64,000 nt of DNA from Streptomyces dengpaensis (GCF_002946835.1 NZ_CP026652.1:310001-374000); one strand, 5' to 3'. Shown: positions 9,096 through 18,616, counted from the first letter of the stretch. A program made the numbers and translations. The notes: generated by a model not told the origin, from the letters alone.

Positions 9096-9359
9096 TCATC
9101 CGCCTGGGTTGCCGTCCAGGGGGGCATCGGCGACGGCGAGTCCGGGCGCCTCCCCGTGCGCGTCGGTGTCCTGGAGCGGACCGAACGGTGCCGGGCCGAT
9201 ACCGGAGACACCGACGAGGTCGGGCGGCCCGCTCGTGGCCATGAACGTGCCTGCTCGGCCATCGGGGAGGGTCAGCAGTCCTGGCGAGGCGTCCCAGAGG
9301 TCGTCGTCGGTGTCCTGCTCCCGACCCAGGTGGTGTGCCGCACGGAGACGGTCACCCAT
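9096..9359 (-). CDS. Hypothetical protein fragment
   Basis: An 87-aa frame from an ATG at 9359 (MGDRLRAAHHLGREQDTDDD, later LLTLPDGRAGTFMATSGPPD). After its TGA the same frame continues RDAQRAAGERERARRRG and ends WIPH about 33 codons on. The stop at 9096 may therefore be a nonsense mutation in a longer gene. I do not recognise the family. Confidence 0.3.
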   Translation of the reverse strand: MGDRLRAAHHLGREQDTDDDLWDASPGLLTLPDGRAGTFMATSGPPDLVGVSGIGPAPFGPLQDTDAHGEAPGLAVADAPLDGNPGG

Positions 9360-10037
9360 GCCTACCGGATCGGCTGCCCGGACTACTGGTGCGCCTTCGC
9401 TCCGGCGTGGCCGCACTGGCCGGCCGGGTAGTCCGCAAGCCGGCACAACGAGGGTGCGGGACTGCGGGAGCACGGTCGGCACGCCCGCCGGCCGGCGGTA
9501 GTCGACCCGAAGTCGACGGAGCGCCAGGCCCCGAAGTGCCCTCCGGACAGCAGCCACTGAGCCCGGAGCCCGCCCTCGCGGGCGGCCGCCGACCCCGAAG
9601 GGGGTGGCTCAACTTAACGTGCTTACAGGTAGATGGAGTGCAGGTGCTGGTAGCGGGCCAGGGCCTCGTGTCCCAGCTCACGTCCCATGCCGCTGGCCTT
9701 CGTAGGTGTACAGAGCCTGGTGATTTCGCTTGTTGCACCAAGTAGTGCGGCGTCTCAAGAACAGTCAGCAGACGATGCGGCGGTGCGGCGGGCACGAGGG
9801 CCGGTCCGAGCGTCGAACACCCGCCCCTGCCGGCCCGGTCGCCCGAGGTCTGCAGCGTGGCGGCGTCGCACGGGCGAGCCCCGGCCGCCTACCGGGCTCC
9901 GCACGGCTGCGGCACCGAGTGCATGACTCGTGTGCGGCGGACCTGCCAGGAATCCGCCGTCACGGCCGGGGGGTGGTCCCTTTCCGGGTGCGGAAGGGGC
10001 ACCCTCCCGAGTGTCGCGGGAGTGCCGCTGTTGCGGG
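9360..10037. other. Stretch without a confident gene
   Basis: No complete gene. On the minus strand near 9623-9690 a short frame ends GMGRELGHEALARYQHLHSI plus YL and a stop. It looks like the C-terminus of a protein, possibly a recombinase, but is too short to assign. The rest shows no coding pattern I trust. Confidence 0.3.
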
Positions 10038-10106
10038 TTACGCCTTGGTGTATCCGCCGTTCCACCAGTCGGTGACCAGGGAGGCGTAGCCGGTGGCATC
10101 TTCTTC

Positions 10107-11000
10107 TCAGGTGAAGTGGCCGGCGTTGAGGTAGTCGAGCCTGCTGTGCGGGAGGTGCTTGTGGAGGTATTCGGCGTTGGCGGGGGGGACGGCGGTGTCG
10201 TGCCGGCCGGCGATGATCTGCACGGGTGTCTTGATGTCGGGCAGGAGTTCGCCGAGGGCGGGGAGGTTGGTGTGGTAGGAGCGGACGTAGGCCATGGATT
10301 CGACGAATTTGTCGCCTTCGTAGGCCGACAGGTAGTCCTCGCGTATGTCGGCGGGAAGGGTGTGGTTCTCGATGGTGTCCAGTGCACCGCTGACGACCTG
10401 GCGTCCGATGCCCCGGTAGGGGGTGATGTCGGGGGTGAACACCCAGTCGCGGAGTACGGTGCCGAGTTGGATGGGGAATGCGGCGCCGCCGCTGCCGATG
10501 ACCACGCTGCGCAGTCGGCCGGGGTTTGCGGCGGCTGCGAACAGCAGGGCTCCGGTGCCGATGTCGGTTCCGACGGCGTGGGGGTTCTTCAGGCCGAACG
10601 CGTCGGCGATCTTGATGACGAAGTCGCCCATCGCCTTGGGTGACAGCAGGGTTTCCCGGCGTTCGGAGTGTCCGAAGCCGGGGAGGTCGATGGCGATGAG
10701 GCGGGTGTTCCTGGCCAGGTGGGGCCACATCTGGTCGAAGGCGAACAGGCTTTCCGGCCAGGGGCACAGCAAGAGTGCCTCCCTGCCGCCCTTGTCCGCC
10801 GGGCCGCTGTCCGCGTAGCGGATGGACAGCCCGTCGACGGTGCGGTGGCGCGGCTGAATGACCGCCCGGGACGAACCGCCCCCGGCCGCCGTTCCCCGTT
10901 CCGCCGCCGACGCCGTACCCGTCAGCCCGATGCCTGCCGCCGCACCGGCCATGGCCCCGCCCAACATCGTGCGCCGGGGCGCACCGCTTCCGTTCTGCAT
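10107..11000 (-). CDS. Alpha/beta hydrolase with Tat signal, truncated by TGA
   Basis: Secreted alpha/beta hydrolase of 297 aa. A Tat signal with a GAPRRTMLGG-type twin arginine and an alanine/glycine-rich core starts the protein. The fold follows: ALLLCPWPE, then AVGTDIGTGALLF, where Asp replaces the usual Ser nucleophile as in epoxide hydrolase and haloalkane dehalogenase relatives. The acid region is AGRHDTAVPP and the His is in AGHFT. The frame stops at TGA directly after HFT. Beyond it the same frame reads EEDATGYASLVTDWWNGGYT and KA, with TAA at 10038-10040. Homologues normally have Trp there (HFxWEE), so TGG to TGA has removed 24 residues. The catalytic residues are kept, so partial activity cannot be excluded. 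The promoter carries the TetR-type operator. Confidence 0.78.
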   Translation of the reverse strand: MQNGSGAPRRTMLGGAMAGAAAGIGLTGTASAAERGTAAGGGSSRAVIQPRHRTVDGLSIRYADSGPADKGGREALLLCPWPESLFAFDQMWPHLARNTRLIAIDLPGFGHSERRETLLSPKAMGDFVIKIADAFGLKNPHAVGTDIGTGALLFAAAANPGRLRSVVIGSGGAAFPIQLGTVLRDWVFTPDITPYRGIGRQVVSGALDTIENHTLPADIREDYLSAYEGDKFVESMAYVRSYHTNLPALGELLPDIKTPVQIIAGRHDTAVPPANAEYLHKHLPHSRLDYLNAGHFT

Positions 11001-11025
11001 AACGCCTCCTTCGAAACGACTGAGT

Positions 11026-11045
11026 TCAATATGACCGACCGTCTT
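11026..11045 (-). promoter_or_regulatory. TetR-type operator, copy 2 (hydrolase promoter)
   Basis: Read on the minus strand: AAGACGGTCGGTCATATTGA, 26 bases before the hydrolase start and so overlapping its promoter. It is 19/20 identical to the site at 4978-4997. Confidence 0.6.
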
Positions 11046-11307
11046 AGTCTCGTCAATGGCCTGTCGGACGGCGAACGCGCCACTCGCCCGCCCTGGGCCG
11101 GCACCGCAGGCTCGATCGGTGGATCCGTTGCCGTCCCGGTCCCGGCTTCGAGGCCCTGTCGGCCAGTGACGGAAGGGGGCCCCACCTCATCTCCTCCACG
11201 CGGCCGCCCGGGACCTTTGCGTCGACCGGCCTGCGGTCGCCCGCGAGTCGTCGGCATACCGCGCCTGACGCCGCCCGCCGCTGGTGGGCTGATCGCGACG
11301 TGGGTTT

Positions 11308-11341
11308 GCCGAGTGCGGCACCAAGCGCTGCCGCACTCGGC
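11308..11341. repeat. 13-bp perfect inverted repeat in the hydrolase-TetR intergenic space
   Basis: GCCGAGTGCGGCA at 11308-11320 and its exact reverse complement at 11329-11341, loop of 8. It is not next to the end of any gene I can identify. It could be a stray terminator or an old transposon end. Confidence 0.45.
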
Positions 11342-11504
11342 TGGTCGGCAAAATCCCCCTCTGTCGCGAGGCCTTCCCTGCGGTCAATGTCCGATCAGAC
11401 GCTCGTTGCGCATACCGCCGAACCAGCCAGTGCGCTCGGCTTAGCCCCTGCGCAGGGTCGCGGTGCGAGGTCTCCTGTGATCGGGAGTCCATGTAGGCTA
11501 TAGT

Positions 11505-11524
11505 GAGACGGTTGGTCGTATTCC
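11505..11524 (+). promoter_or_regulatory. TetR-type operator, copy 3 (autoregulatory)
   Basis: GAGACGGTTGGTCGTATTCC ends 12 bases before the TetR start, so a bound repressor would block its own transcription. It shares the pattern of the copies at 4978 and 11026. Confidence 0.55.
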
Positions 11525-11536
11525 TTGGGAGGTGAG

Positions 11537-12109
11537 ATGGCCAGAGCGAGCCTGCGCGAGGACATCGTCAATGCGGCGGTCGAGCAGTTCCACATGTTCG
11601 GTTTCACCGCGGCCGGGGTGAAGGACATCACCGACGCGGCCGGTGCGCCCAAGGGCTCTTTCTACAACCATTTCGAGAGCAAGGAAGCCCTGGCCGTCAT
11701 CGCCCTGGAGCGGTACGGGGCCACCCGTGGGCTGGCGGCCCTCGGTGACACAAGCGTGCCGCCGCTGGCCCGGTTGCGTTGGCATTTCGAAGCCCTGCGC
11801 GACGAGAATCTCGCCTACGGGTTCAGCCGGGGCTGTCTCATCGGTGATCTGGCCACCGAGATCGCCGACCACAGCGAGGTTGTTCGGAAGGCCGTTCAGG
11901 ACAGCATGCAGCAATGGTGCGACGCCCTGAGCGGGACGATCGCCGAAGCCCAGCAGGCGGGCGAGGTCACCAAGGCCCTGGAGGCCGACACCATCGCGCG
12001 CTTCGTCCTCAGCGCCTGGGAGGGAGCGCTTGTCTCGGCGCGCTCCGACAAGTCGGCGAAGTCGTTCGAGGCCTTCTTCACCGTCGTCTTCGGCGTCGTT
12101 CTGCGCTGA
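11537..12109 (+). CDS. TetR/AcrR family transcriptional regulator
   Basis: A 190-aa TetR repressor. The N-terminal helix-turn-helix spans about residues 8-52, with AAGVKDITDAAGAPKGSFYN and then HFESKEAL, the most conserved part of the family. The C-terminal ligand domain has FSRGCLIGDLATEIADHSE, typical of the YcdC/AcrR-like group. Start at 11537 chosen because GGAGG sits 4 bases upstream. Three copies of one operator are seen: at its own promoter, at the divergent hydrolase 0.5 kb away, and at the MDR reductase at 5127. It is therefore probably a local regulator of a small detoxification set that represses itself. The ligand is unknown. Confidence 0.9.
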   Translation: MARASLREDIVNAAVEQFHMFGFTAAGVKDITDAAGAPKGSFYNHFESKEALAVIALERYGATRGLAALGDTSVPPLARLRWHFEALRDENLAYGFSRGCLIGDLATEIADHSEVVRKAVQDSMQQWCDALSGTIAEAQQAGEVTKALEADTIARFVLSAWEGALVSARSDKSAKSFEAFFTVVFGVVLR

Positions 12110-12145
12110 GCGACGGCCCATCGGCCCCGGTTGCCGGCAGGCCGT

Positions 12146-12370
12146 TCACATGTCCGGGACAGGCAGGTCCACCGAGACCGTCTTGCCGCTGCCGTTGGGG
12201 TAGGTGTTCCACGTGCTGGCCAGGGCTTGCACGATGAGCAGGCCGCGGCCGTGCTCGGCCTCGGCGTTCTCCTCCTCGGCCCTGGCCAGAGGTGCAGGAA
12301 CCGACGGGTTGCCGTCGCAGTCCCGCACCTCCAGCCGGACATGATCGACGAAATTCTGCGCGGCATGGAC
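12146..12370 (-). pseudogene. Anti-sigma/HATPase-domain remnant
   Basis: C-terminal part of a RsbW-like ATP-binding protein. It reads AVHAAQNFVDHVRLEVRDCD, then EHGRGLLIVQALASTWNTYP and GKTVSVDLPVPDM. The GRGL and GKTVW-like segments are the end of the Bergerat fold of Streptomyces anti-sigma factors. The N-terminal N-box region is absent and the frame opens into an IS fragment. Confidence 0.5.
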
Positions 12371-12409
12371 CGCCAGGCCGCTGACGGCACCGTGCCGCGC
12401 TCATCAGCA

Positions 12410-12690
12410 TGCGGCCGGGGCCCGAAAGCAGGGCCACCTGCAGAAGGAACCACCGGGCGGTGTCTTCACCGAGCCTTTTGATCACGGACTGGGACGCTCG
12501 CGCGGCGGGTTCACCACCAAGCTGCACCTGGCTGTCGAGCAGGGTCAGAAGCTCATGTCCATTGTGGTGACGGCCGGACAGCGCGGCGATTCGCCGCAGT
12601 TCGAGGCCGTGCTGGAGAAAGTTCGCGTGCCCCGCATCGGGGTGGGCCGACCACGCATACGCCAAGAACCGGCTACGGAGGCGACAGCAC
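12410..12690 (+). pseudogene. Internal fragment of an IS5-family transposase
   Basis: The frame reads [20 protein letters not shown], then [20 protein letters not shown]. It is closely related to the middle of the intact-looking transposase at 17736-18616. It ends at the 3' end of the LAL regulator gene, where the frame turns to unrelated residues. No inverted repeats were found here. Confidence 0.7.
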
Positions 12691-15444
12691 TGAGCGAAGC
12701 TGCCTTCGAGAGCTGACCCCGAGCTTCGCGAAAACATTGCCGAGGTGCCATTCCACCGTGCGCGGGCTGATGAACAGTTGGGCAGCGATCTCCTGGTTGG
12801 TGTGCCCGTCTCTGGCCAGCTTGGCGATGTGGGCTTCCTGGCTGGTGAGTTCGGTGTCGGTGCTGATCGTCCGCTTGCGTGCGGTTTCCCCGGTCGCCAA
12901 GAGCTCCTTGCGGGCACGCTCGGCAAAGCCGTCGGCTCCGAACCGGCTGAACGCTTCGTAGGCGGAGCGTAGCTGAGTACGACTTTCCTGGCGGCGGTTC
13001 TCGCGACGCAGCCACTCGCCGTACAGCAGCCGGGCGCGGGCCAGGTGGACAGCGATCCGGCAGCGTCCGAGGTGCTCGATCGCCTCCTGATAAAGTTCAT
13101 CGGCACGCTGGTTGTCGCTCACCAGTGCGCGAGAGCAGGCACCCACGCCCAGGGCCCATTCAGTTCCGCTCGCGCGTGTGCGTTCGGTGAGCTTGTCCAG
13201 CGCCGCCGCGGCGGCCTCCGGTTGCCGGCTGCGGGTGGCCGCCTCGATCAGCTCGGCCAGTGCCCACCCGAAGAAGCCCAGATCCTCGTACTGGCATGCG
13301 CGCGTGGCGGCTGCCAGCGCCTCGTCGTAGCGGCCGAGGCCGTTGTACAGCACGGCGATCGTGTACTCGGCGAAGCTGACCGTTCGTCCTTCACCGCGGG
13401 CGCTCGCGTCTTTGATGCCGGTTTGGATTACGTCCAGCGCCGGGGACTCCTGCGCTTGCCAGGCGCTCAGGAGGAGGGCCGGGTACACCATCGGCGCGTT
13501 GCCCGTCGCCTGTGAGATCGCTGACGCTTCGTCTATCAGAGCGGCCGCGATATCGAATTCGCCGGCGTGCACGTGGTAGCAGGCCTTGTACGTCAGTGCC
13601 ATCGGGAGGACGGAGAGCGCCCCTGTATCGCGGGCGATGCGGACGGCGCCGGTCGCCAGCTCATGCCAGGCGTCGTCGTCCCACAGCTCTGGTGCGAGGG
13701 GCTCGGGTGTCACCGGACAAGCGAGCCACAGCCAGCGCCTTTCTGTATCCGCTACGTTGCATTGCTGCTCTTGCCAGATGACTTGCAGCGTGTGTCTGAG
13801 GATGTCGACGCTGGCTGCGTAGCCATCGATGAGCAGGCTGGTCATGCTCTCCAAAAGGACATCGACCGTCCGGGGCGGCATCGTTGCCGGCGGTGCGGTG
13901 CGGGCCGCCTCGGCCACCTCCCGCTGTCCGAGCCCTTCACTCAGATGACCGGCGAAGATCGCCGCATTGACCGCTTCAAGCAGGGTGTCCCGGGCAAGGG
14001 CAGCGTCAAGCGGCGCCAAGCGCTGTGCGGCCTCGAGCAGGAGCCGGGGCGCGGCGCTGCCTCGAACCTGTGAGAACACCAGCCGGGCCCGCAGCCGCTC
14101 GAGCCGGGCGTGCTGCAGGTCGTCGAGCGGCCCGGCCTCCGCGACGGCCAGCAGGTTGACCGCCTGCTCTACGCCACCTGCGTCGATGTCGAGCTGAGCG
14201 GCGTCTAGTGATCGGGTGACGCGGCGTGCGGGATCGGGCGTCAGTTCCGCCGCCCGCCGCAGGAACGAGGCAGCGGCAGCGGCTCCGCCTCTGCCCTGAG
14301 CCCGGTCCGCCGAGCGTTCCAGGTCACGGGCGACGCTCTCATCGGGCCCAGTGGCGGCCTGAGCACGATGCCACGCCCTGCGGTCGGGATCGAGCTGGGG
14401 ATCGACGGCCTGTGCCAACACTCGGTGGGCCGCCCGGCGATCCGGCGGGGGCGTCCGTTGGTAGACGGCGGAACGCGCGAGCGGGTGGTGGAACCGCACC
14501 CTGGCGCCGAACTCCACCAATCCTTCGCTCTCGGCCGGGGCTGCGGCGTCCACCGGTATGTCCTGCAAACTGGCTGCGCGCCACAGCAGGCCGCCGTCTC
14601 CGGTCGGCTCGGCCGCAGCCGTCACCAGAAGCCGCTGACTGTCGGGAGGCAGTGACCGGAACTGCTGGTAGAAGGCGTTTTCGATGCGGCTTGCCAAGGG
14701 GCGCCTGCCGGGAAGCCAGAAGCCGCCCGCCAGCTCCGTAGGCGCGCGTGGCAACTGCAGCAGGGCCATCGGGTTGCCGTGAGCCTCGGCAACGATACGG
14801 TCCCGTACCAGCGGGTCGAGGGGTACGCGGACGGCCGATGCCAGCAGGGCACGCGCGTCGGGCTCGCTCAGACCGTTGACGATCAGTTCCGGCAGACCGG
14901 CCAGCTCAGGATGGTCATCCGGCTCCCGCAGGGCGAAGATCAAAGCTATCGATTCGGCCATCAACCGCCTGGCGACAAACGCCAGCACCTCTATGGACTC
15001 CTTATCCAGCCACTGCGCATCATCGATGAGGCAGGCCAGTGGCTGGGCCTCCGCGGCGGTGGCCAGCAGACCGAGCGCTGCCAGGCCCACCAGGAACCGG
15101 TTCGGCGCTTTGCCCTCCCTTAGTCCGAACGCGACGGATAGTGCATCGCGCTGCGGGCCGGGCAGCTCATGAAGGCGACCCAGCATGGGCGCGCACAGCT
15201 GATGAAGGCTCGCGAACGGAAGCTCCATCTCCCACTCGATGCCTGAGATGCCGACGGTACGGAATCCGACGGCCTGGCCGGCTGCGTAGTCCAGCAACGC
15301 GGTCTTGCCGATCCCTGCCTCGCCGCGAAGGACCAGCACCGTGCTGCTACCCGCCCGCGCCGTGGCCAGGACACGCTCCAGCGCAGCCAGCTCCCGGCTC
15401 CGCCCCAGCAGTCCGACCTGAGTATCGCTGGCGAACACGCCCAT
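12673..15444 (-). CDS. LuxR-family regulator, LAL type with AAA ATPase domain
   Basis: Large ATP-binding LuxR regulator of 923 aa, the normal size for this class. The N-terminal ATPase has Walker A GEAGIGKTALL near residue 43 and Walker B LACLIDDAQWLD near residue 140. A long helical TPR-like middle follows. The C-terminal LuxR helix-turn-helix is LTSQEAHIAKLARDGHTNQE to LFISPRTVEWHLGNVFAKLG. The frame opens at 15480, but AGGAGAG stands 6 bases before the ATG at 15444, so I chose that. It is divergent from the epoxide hydrolase 0.47 kb away, which is the obvious candidate target, though no operator is evident. Its last codons abut an IS5 fragment, so the extreme C-terminus could be altered. 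Confidence 0.9.
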   Translation of the reverse strand: MGVFASDTQVGLLGRSRELAALERVLATARAGSSTVLVLRGEAGIGKTALLDYAAGQAVGFRTVGISGIEWEMELPFASLHQLCAPMLGRLHELPGPQRDALSVAFGLREGKAPNRFLVGLAALGLLATAAEAQPLACLIDDAQWLDKESIEVLAFVARRLMAESIALIFALREPDDHPELAGLPELIVNGLSEPDARALLASAVRVPLDPLVRDRIVAEAHGNPMALLQLPRAPTELAGGFWLPGRRPLASRIENAFYQQFRSLPPDSQRLLVTAAAEPTGDGGLLWRAASLQDIPVDAAAPAESEGLVEFGARVRFHHPLARSAVYQRTPPPDRRAAHRVLAQAVDPQLDPDRRAWHRAQAATGPDESVARDLERSADRAQGRGGAAAAASFLRRAAELTPDPARRVTRSLDAAQLDIDAGGVEQAVNLLAVAEAGPLDDLQHARLERLRARLVFSQVRGSAAPRLLLEAAQRLAPLDAALARDTLLEAVNAAIFAGHLSEGLGQREVAEAARTAPPATMPPRTVDVLLESMTSLLIDGYAASVDILRHTLQVIWQEQQCNVADTERRWLWLACPVTPEPLAPELWDDDAWHELATGAVRIARDTGALSVLPMALTYKACYHVHAGEFDIAAALIDEASAISQATGNAPMVYPALLLSAWQAQESPALDVIQTGIKDASARGEGRTVSFAEYTIAVLYNGLGRYDEALAAATRACQYEDLGFFGWALAELIEAATRSRQPEAAAAALDKLTERTRASGTEWALGVGACSRALVSDNQRADELYQEAIEHLGRCRIAVHLARARLLYGEWLRRENRRQESRTQLRSAYEAFSRFGADGFAERARKELLATGETARKRTISTDTELTSQEAHIAKLARDGHTNQEIAAQLFISPRTVEWHLGNVFAKLGVSSRRQLRSVLSPP

Positions 15445-15915
15445 GGTCGCTCTCCTGACCCACTGCTTGGTGCGTTCCATCAGGTCGAGGCATTTGGCTT
15501 GCGTCTACGCGCCCCAACGCGCCGACTCGACCTCGCAGGCCTCGCCGCCGATCCAAACGACCGATCGGCTGGGCATGCTCCCTTCAGACACCACCTGAGG
15601 CCGCCATAAGCACCATAGTGCGTTTCAGGGTTTTAGGCGGTTATGAGCCCTATATCGATGTGGGGCTTGCTGTGCTCTGCTCATCGCCCGGTCCGCGGAC
15701 GCCTCCTTGGCGCACTGGATTCGCCGACCGTTGCAGACAGCGACTGTTCGCGTCTGTACGTGACCCCAGAGTTGCGTCGCCTCTGCCGCTGGCGCGGCGC
15801 CCCGGGGTGCCACGGAGCAATCCCCGGGGGTTTGCCGGGGGCGATGCATGCCCGGCCTCGGGAACGGTGGACGAGTCGGCGACACAAGGTCGCTGGCGAC
15901 AGCAAGGAGATCTAC
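15445..15915. other. Divergent intergenic region between LAL regulator and epoxide hydrolase
   Basis: About 470 bases with no credible gene; it must hold both promoters. A possible upstream extension of the hydrolase frame to 15643 lacks coding character. I see no clear repeat or operator. Confidence 0.4.
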
Positions 15916-17112
15916 ATGACCGTCACTCCCGTCACTCCCGAGATTCGACCGTTCACGTTCGAGTTCCCCGAAACGGAACTCAACGATCTGCGTGCGCGTA
16001 TCGAGGCGGCGCGGTGGCCTGAGAAGGAGACCGTCGCGGACCAGTCGCAGGGCACGCAGCTGGAGACGATGAAAGAGCTCGCGCGGTACTGGGCGTCAGA
16101 GTACGACTGGCGCAAGGTCGAGGCGAAGCTGAAGGCCCTGCCGCATTTCATCACCGAGATCGACGACCTGGACATCCACTTCATCCATGTCCGATCGAAG
16201 CATGAGGATGCTCTTCCGCTGATCATCACCCACGGGTGGCCAGGCTCGATCATCGAGCAGCTGAAGATCATCGAGCCGCTGACCAACCCCACCGCCCACG
16301 GCGGGAGCGCCTCGGACGCCTTCCACGTGGTCATCCCGTCCATGCCCGGCTATGGCTTCTCGGCCAAGCCGACCACGACCGGCTGGGGTCCCGAGCGGAT
16401 CGCCCGTGCCTGGGGCGAGCTGATGAAGCGCCTCGGCTACACCAAGTACGTCGCCCAAGGCGGCGACTGGGGTGCGATCATCGCGGACTTTATGGGGGTG
16501 CAGGAGCCCGAAGGCCTGGTTGGCATCCACACCAACATGGCCGGAGTGGTTCCGCCCGCCATCGACGCTGCGCTCATCGCGGGCAACCCGCTGCCTGCGG
16601 GCCTCTCGCTCTCCGATGAGGAGAAGGCGGCGGTCGAGCAGCTGGACTTCGTGTACCGGCACGTCTACTTCGCCTACATGATGGGGTCGCGTCCGCAGAC
16701 CCTGACCGGGCTCGCGGATTCTCCGGTCGGTCTGGCGGCCTTCCTCCTTGACCATGATGCGGCCAGCCTGGCCATGATCTCCCGGTCCTTCGCCGGACAG
16801 CCCGAGGGCCTGACCCGGGACGACGTCCTCGACAACATCACGCTCTTCTGGCTGACCAATACGCCGATTTCCGCGTCTCGTCTGTATGCGGAGAACAAGA
16901 CGTCGTTCTTCGGCGTCAAGGGCGTCAACCTGCCGGTTGCCGTGAGCGTTTTCCCTGACGAGATGTACCAGGCTCCGAAGAGCTGGGCGGAGCAGGCCTA
17001 CTCGAACCTCGTCCACTACAACCGGCTCCCCAAGGGCGGCCACTTCGCGGCCTGGGAGCAGCCGGAGCTCCTCGTGAACGAGATCCGCTCGGGCTTCCGA
17101 AGCCTGCGGTAA
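15916..17112 (+). CDS. Epoxide hydrolase, EHN-domain alpha/beta fold
   Basis: A 398-aa microsomal-type epoxide hydrolase. The N-terminal EHN domain (about residues 1-110) starts EIRPFTFEFPETELNDLRAR. The catalytic fold follows: ITHGWPGSIIE carries the oxyanion HGWP, GGDWGAIIAD carries the nucleophilic Asp, and GGHFAAWEQPE carries the His. These enzymes open epoxides to diols with water. AAGGAG lies 8 bases before the ATG at 15916, which decides the start over the longer open frame. It is divergent from the LAL regulator and is followed by a strong hairpin. Confidence 0.92.
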   Translation: MTVTPVTPEIRPFTFEFPETELNDLRARIEAARWPEKETVADQSQGTQLETMKELARYWASEYDWRKVEAKLKALPHFITEIDDLDIHFIHVRSKHEDALPLIITHGWPGSIIEQLKIIEPLTNPTAHGGSASDAFHVVIPSMPGYGFSAKPTTTGWGPERIARAWGELMKRLGYTKYVAQGGDWGAIIADFMGVQEPEGLVGIHTNMAGVVPPAIDAALIAGNPLPAGLSLSDEEKAAVEQLDFVYRHVYFAYMMGSRPQTLTGLADSPVGLAAFLLDHDAASLAMISRSFAGQPEGLTRDDVLDNITLFWLTNTPISASRLYAENKTSFFGVKGVNLPVAVSVFPDEMYQAPKSWAEQAYSNLVHYNRLPKGGHFAAWEQPELLVNEIRSGFRSLR

Positions 17113-17151
17113 CCGACCGCGCCTGGCACCTGCGCAGGCGCCAGCCCGGCG

Positions 17152-17190
17152 GGCGGCCGAGCGGCCCAACTCCTGGTCCGCTCGGCCGCC
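17152..17190 (+). terminator. Hairpin terminator after the epoxide hydrolase
   Basis: GGCGGCCGAGCGG at 17152-17164 pairs perfectly with 17178-17190: a 13-bp stem and 13-base loop, 40 bases after the stop. Confidence 0.65.
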
Positions 17191-17404
17191 GCGTACTCCT
17201 TAACCTCTACCCAGACGGTCCTTCGCTCCCCCGGTAGCGGGTGCCCCGCTGGCCCGCGAAATCGCAACGATGAACAGCCCTCAACCCCTCACGCAGCGAC
17301 GTATCCCCTCCGACAACGACACCGACATCCAGATCCCGCCCCGCGGAGCCCAGGCAGACCGAACCGCCCTCACACAACAGCACCGGATCCAGTCAAGCAC
17401 CTCG

Positions 17405-17515
17405 TACGATTCGAACGCGAGGCCATGCCATTCCTCGACCGGTTGTACGCGACCGCGACGCACATAACCCGCGACGGCGCCCACGCCGAGGACCTGGTTC
17501 AGACGACGAACTGCT
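17405..17515 (+). pseudogene. ECF sigma factor N-terminal remnant
   Basis: The frame LVRFEREAMPFLDRLYATAT then HITRDGAHAEDLVQTT is region 1.2/2.1 of an ECF sigma factor (compare FEREALPFLDQLYAAA...AEDLVQ). It breaks off where the IS701 remnant begins. Confidence 0.55.
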
Positions 17516-17687
17516 GCAGGTTCTGCATCAGCCCCCGCAGATAGCAGTCGCTTTTGGCCCGCTGGTCCTTGCGCGGTATCGAGGCGAACACATCCGCCAC
17601 GAATAACGCCAACGTCGCCCGAACACGATTGACTTCACGTGCGTCCACCCATTCAGAATGCCCCTGGACAAGACCGACACACAGACC
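17499..17687 (-). pseudogene. IS701-family transposase N-terminal remnant
   Basis: The minus-strand frame SEWVDAREVNRVRATLALFV then ADVFASIPRKDQRAKSDCYL and RGLM is the start of an IS701-type transposase. It then jumps to NLQQFV, skipping the residues that normally lie between, so it carries an internal deletion. Its 5' side ends exactly at the IS5-type element. Confidence 0.6.
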
Positions 17688-17735
17688 TAGGGCGTGTATC
17701 GAAAGTAGATCTTGGTCGTGGGATGATCTTGGTTC

Positions 17736-18616
17736 GTGGCACGTGGAGATCTGACGGACGAGCAATGGGCGGTGCTGGAGCCGTTGTTGCCGAGGGGCAA
17801 GAAGCCCGGCCGCCCGCTGACGTGGGCCCGGCGACAGCTGATCGACGGCATACGGTTCCGGGTCCGCACCGGTGTCCCGTGGCGGGACATGCCCGCCGAG
17901 TACGGACCCTGGGGTCGGGTGTACGACCTGTTCCGTCGATGGCAGCGGGACGGCACCTGGCATCGGATCTTCACCGCGTTGCAGGCCCGGGCGGATGCCA
18001 AGGAGCTGATCACCTGGGACCTCAACGTAGACTCCACGATCGTGCGCGCCCACCAGCACGCCGCCGGTGAGCGTAAAAAGGGGAGTTCCAACAGGAACCG
18101 CCTGGCGGTGTCGCCTGCGAACCGGACGACCACGGGCTAGGACGCTCCCGCGGCGGTGTTACCACCAAACTGCACCTGGCCGTCGAACAGAGGCAGAAGC
18201 CCATGTCCATCGTGATCACGGCCGGGCAGCGCGGGGATTCTCCGCAGTTCGAGGTCGTTCTGGGCCGCATCCGGGTGCCCCGACTGGGGTGCGGCAGGCC
18301 CCGCGTGCGCCCGCGACGGGTGCGGGCGGACAAGGCGTACGCGTCCCGCAAGAACCGCGCCTACCTGCGGCGTCGCGGTATCCGCTGCACCATTCCGGAC
18401 AAGGCCGACCAGGTCCGCAACCGCAAGAAGCGCGGGTCCAGCGGTGGCCGGCCACCGAAGTTCGACCCAGAGGACTACAAGGCCCGGCACGCGGTCGAGT
18501 GCGGCATCAATCGCCTCAAGAGACATCGAGCCGTGGCCACCAGGTACGACAAACTCGCGGTCCGCTACGAGGCTACCGTCCTCGTTGCCGTTGCCGCCAT
18601 CAACGAGTGGTTGTGA
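17736..18616 (+). CDS. IS5-family transposase, two overlapping frames
   Basis: DDE transposase encoded in two frames. OrfA runs from a GTG at 17736 ([14 protein letters not shown]) with [14 protein letters not shown] carrying the first catalytic Asp, and would stop at 18140. The second part is one frame back and carries [15 protein letters not shown], then [20 protein letters not shown] with the second Asp, and [20 protein letters not shown] with the Glu. Homology switches at a run TAAAAAGGGG near 18076, which could allow a programmed -1 frameshift as in many IS5/IS427-group elements. All three acidic residues are present, so the element may be active. Confidence 0.8.

Noticed and set aside
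15643..15915. N-terminal extension of the epoxide hydrolase
   Set aside because: The 91 extra codons lack coding character, and AAGGAG directly precedes the ATG at 15916.
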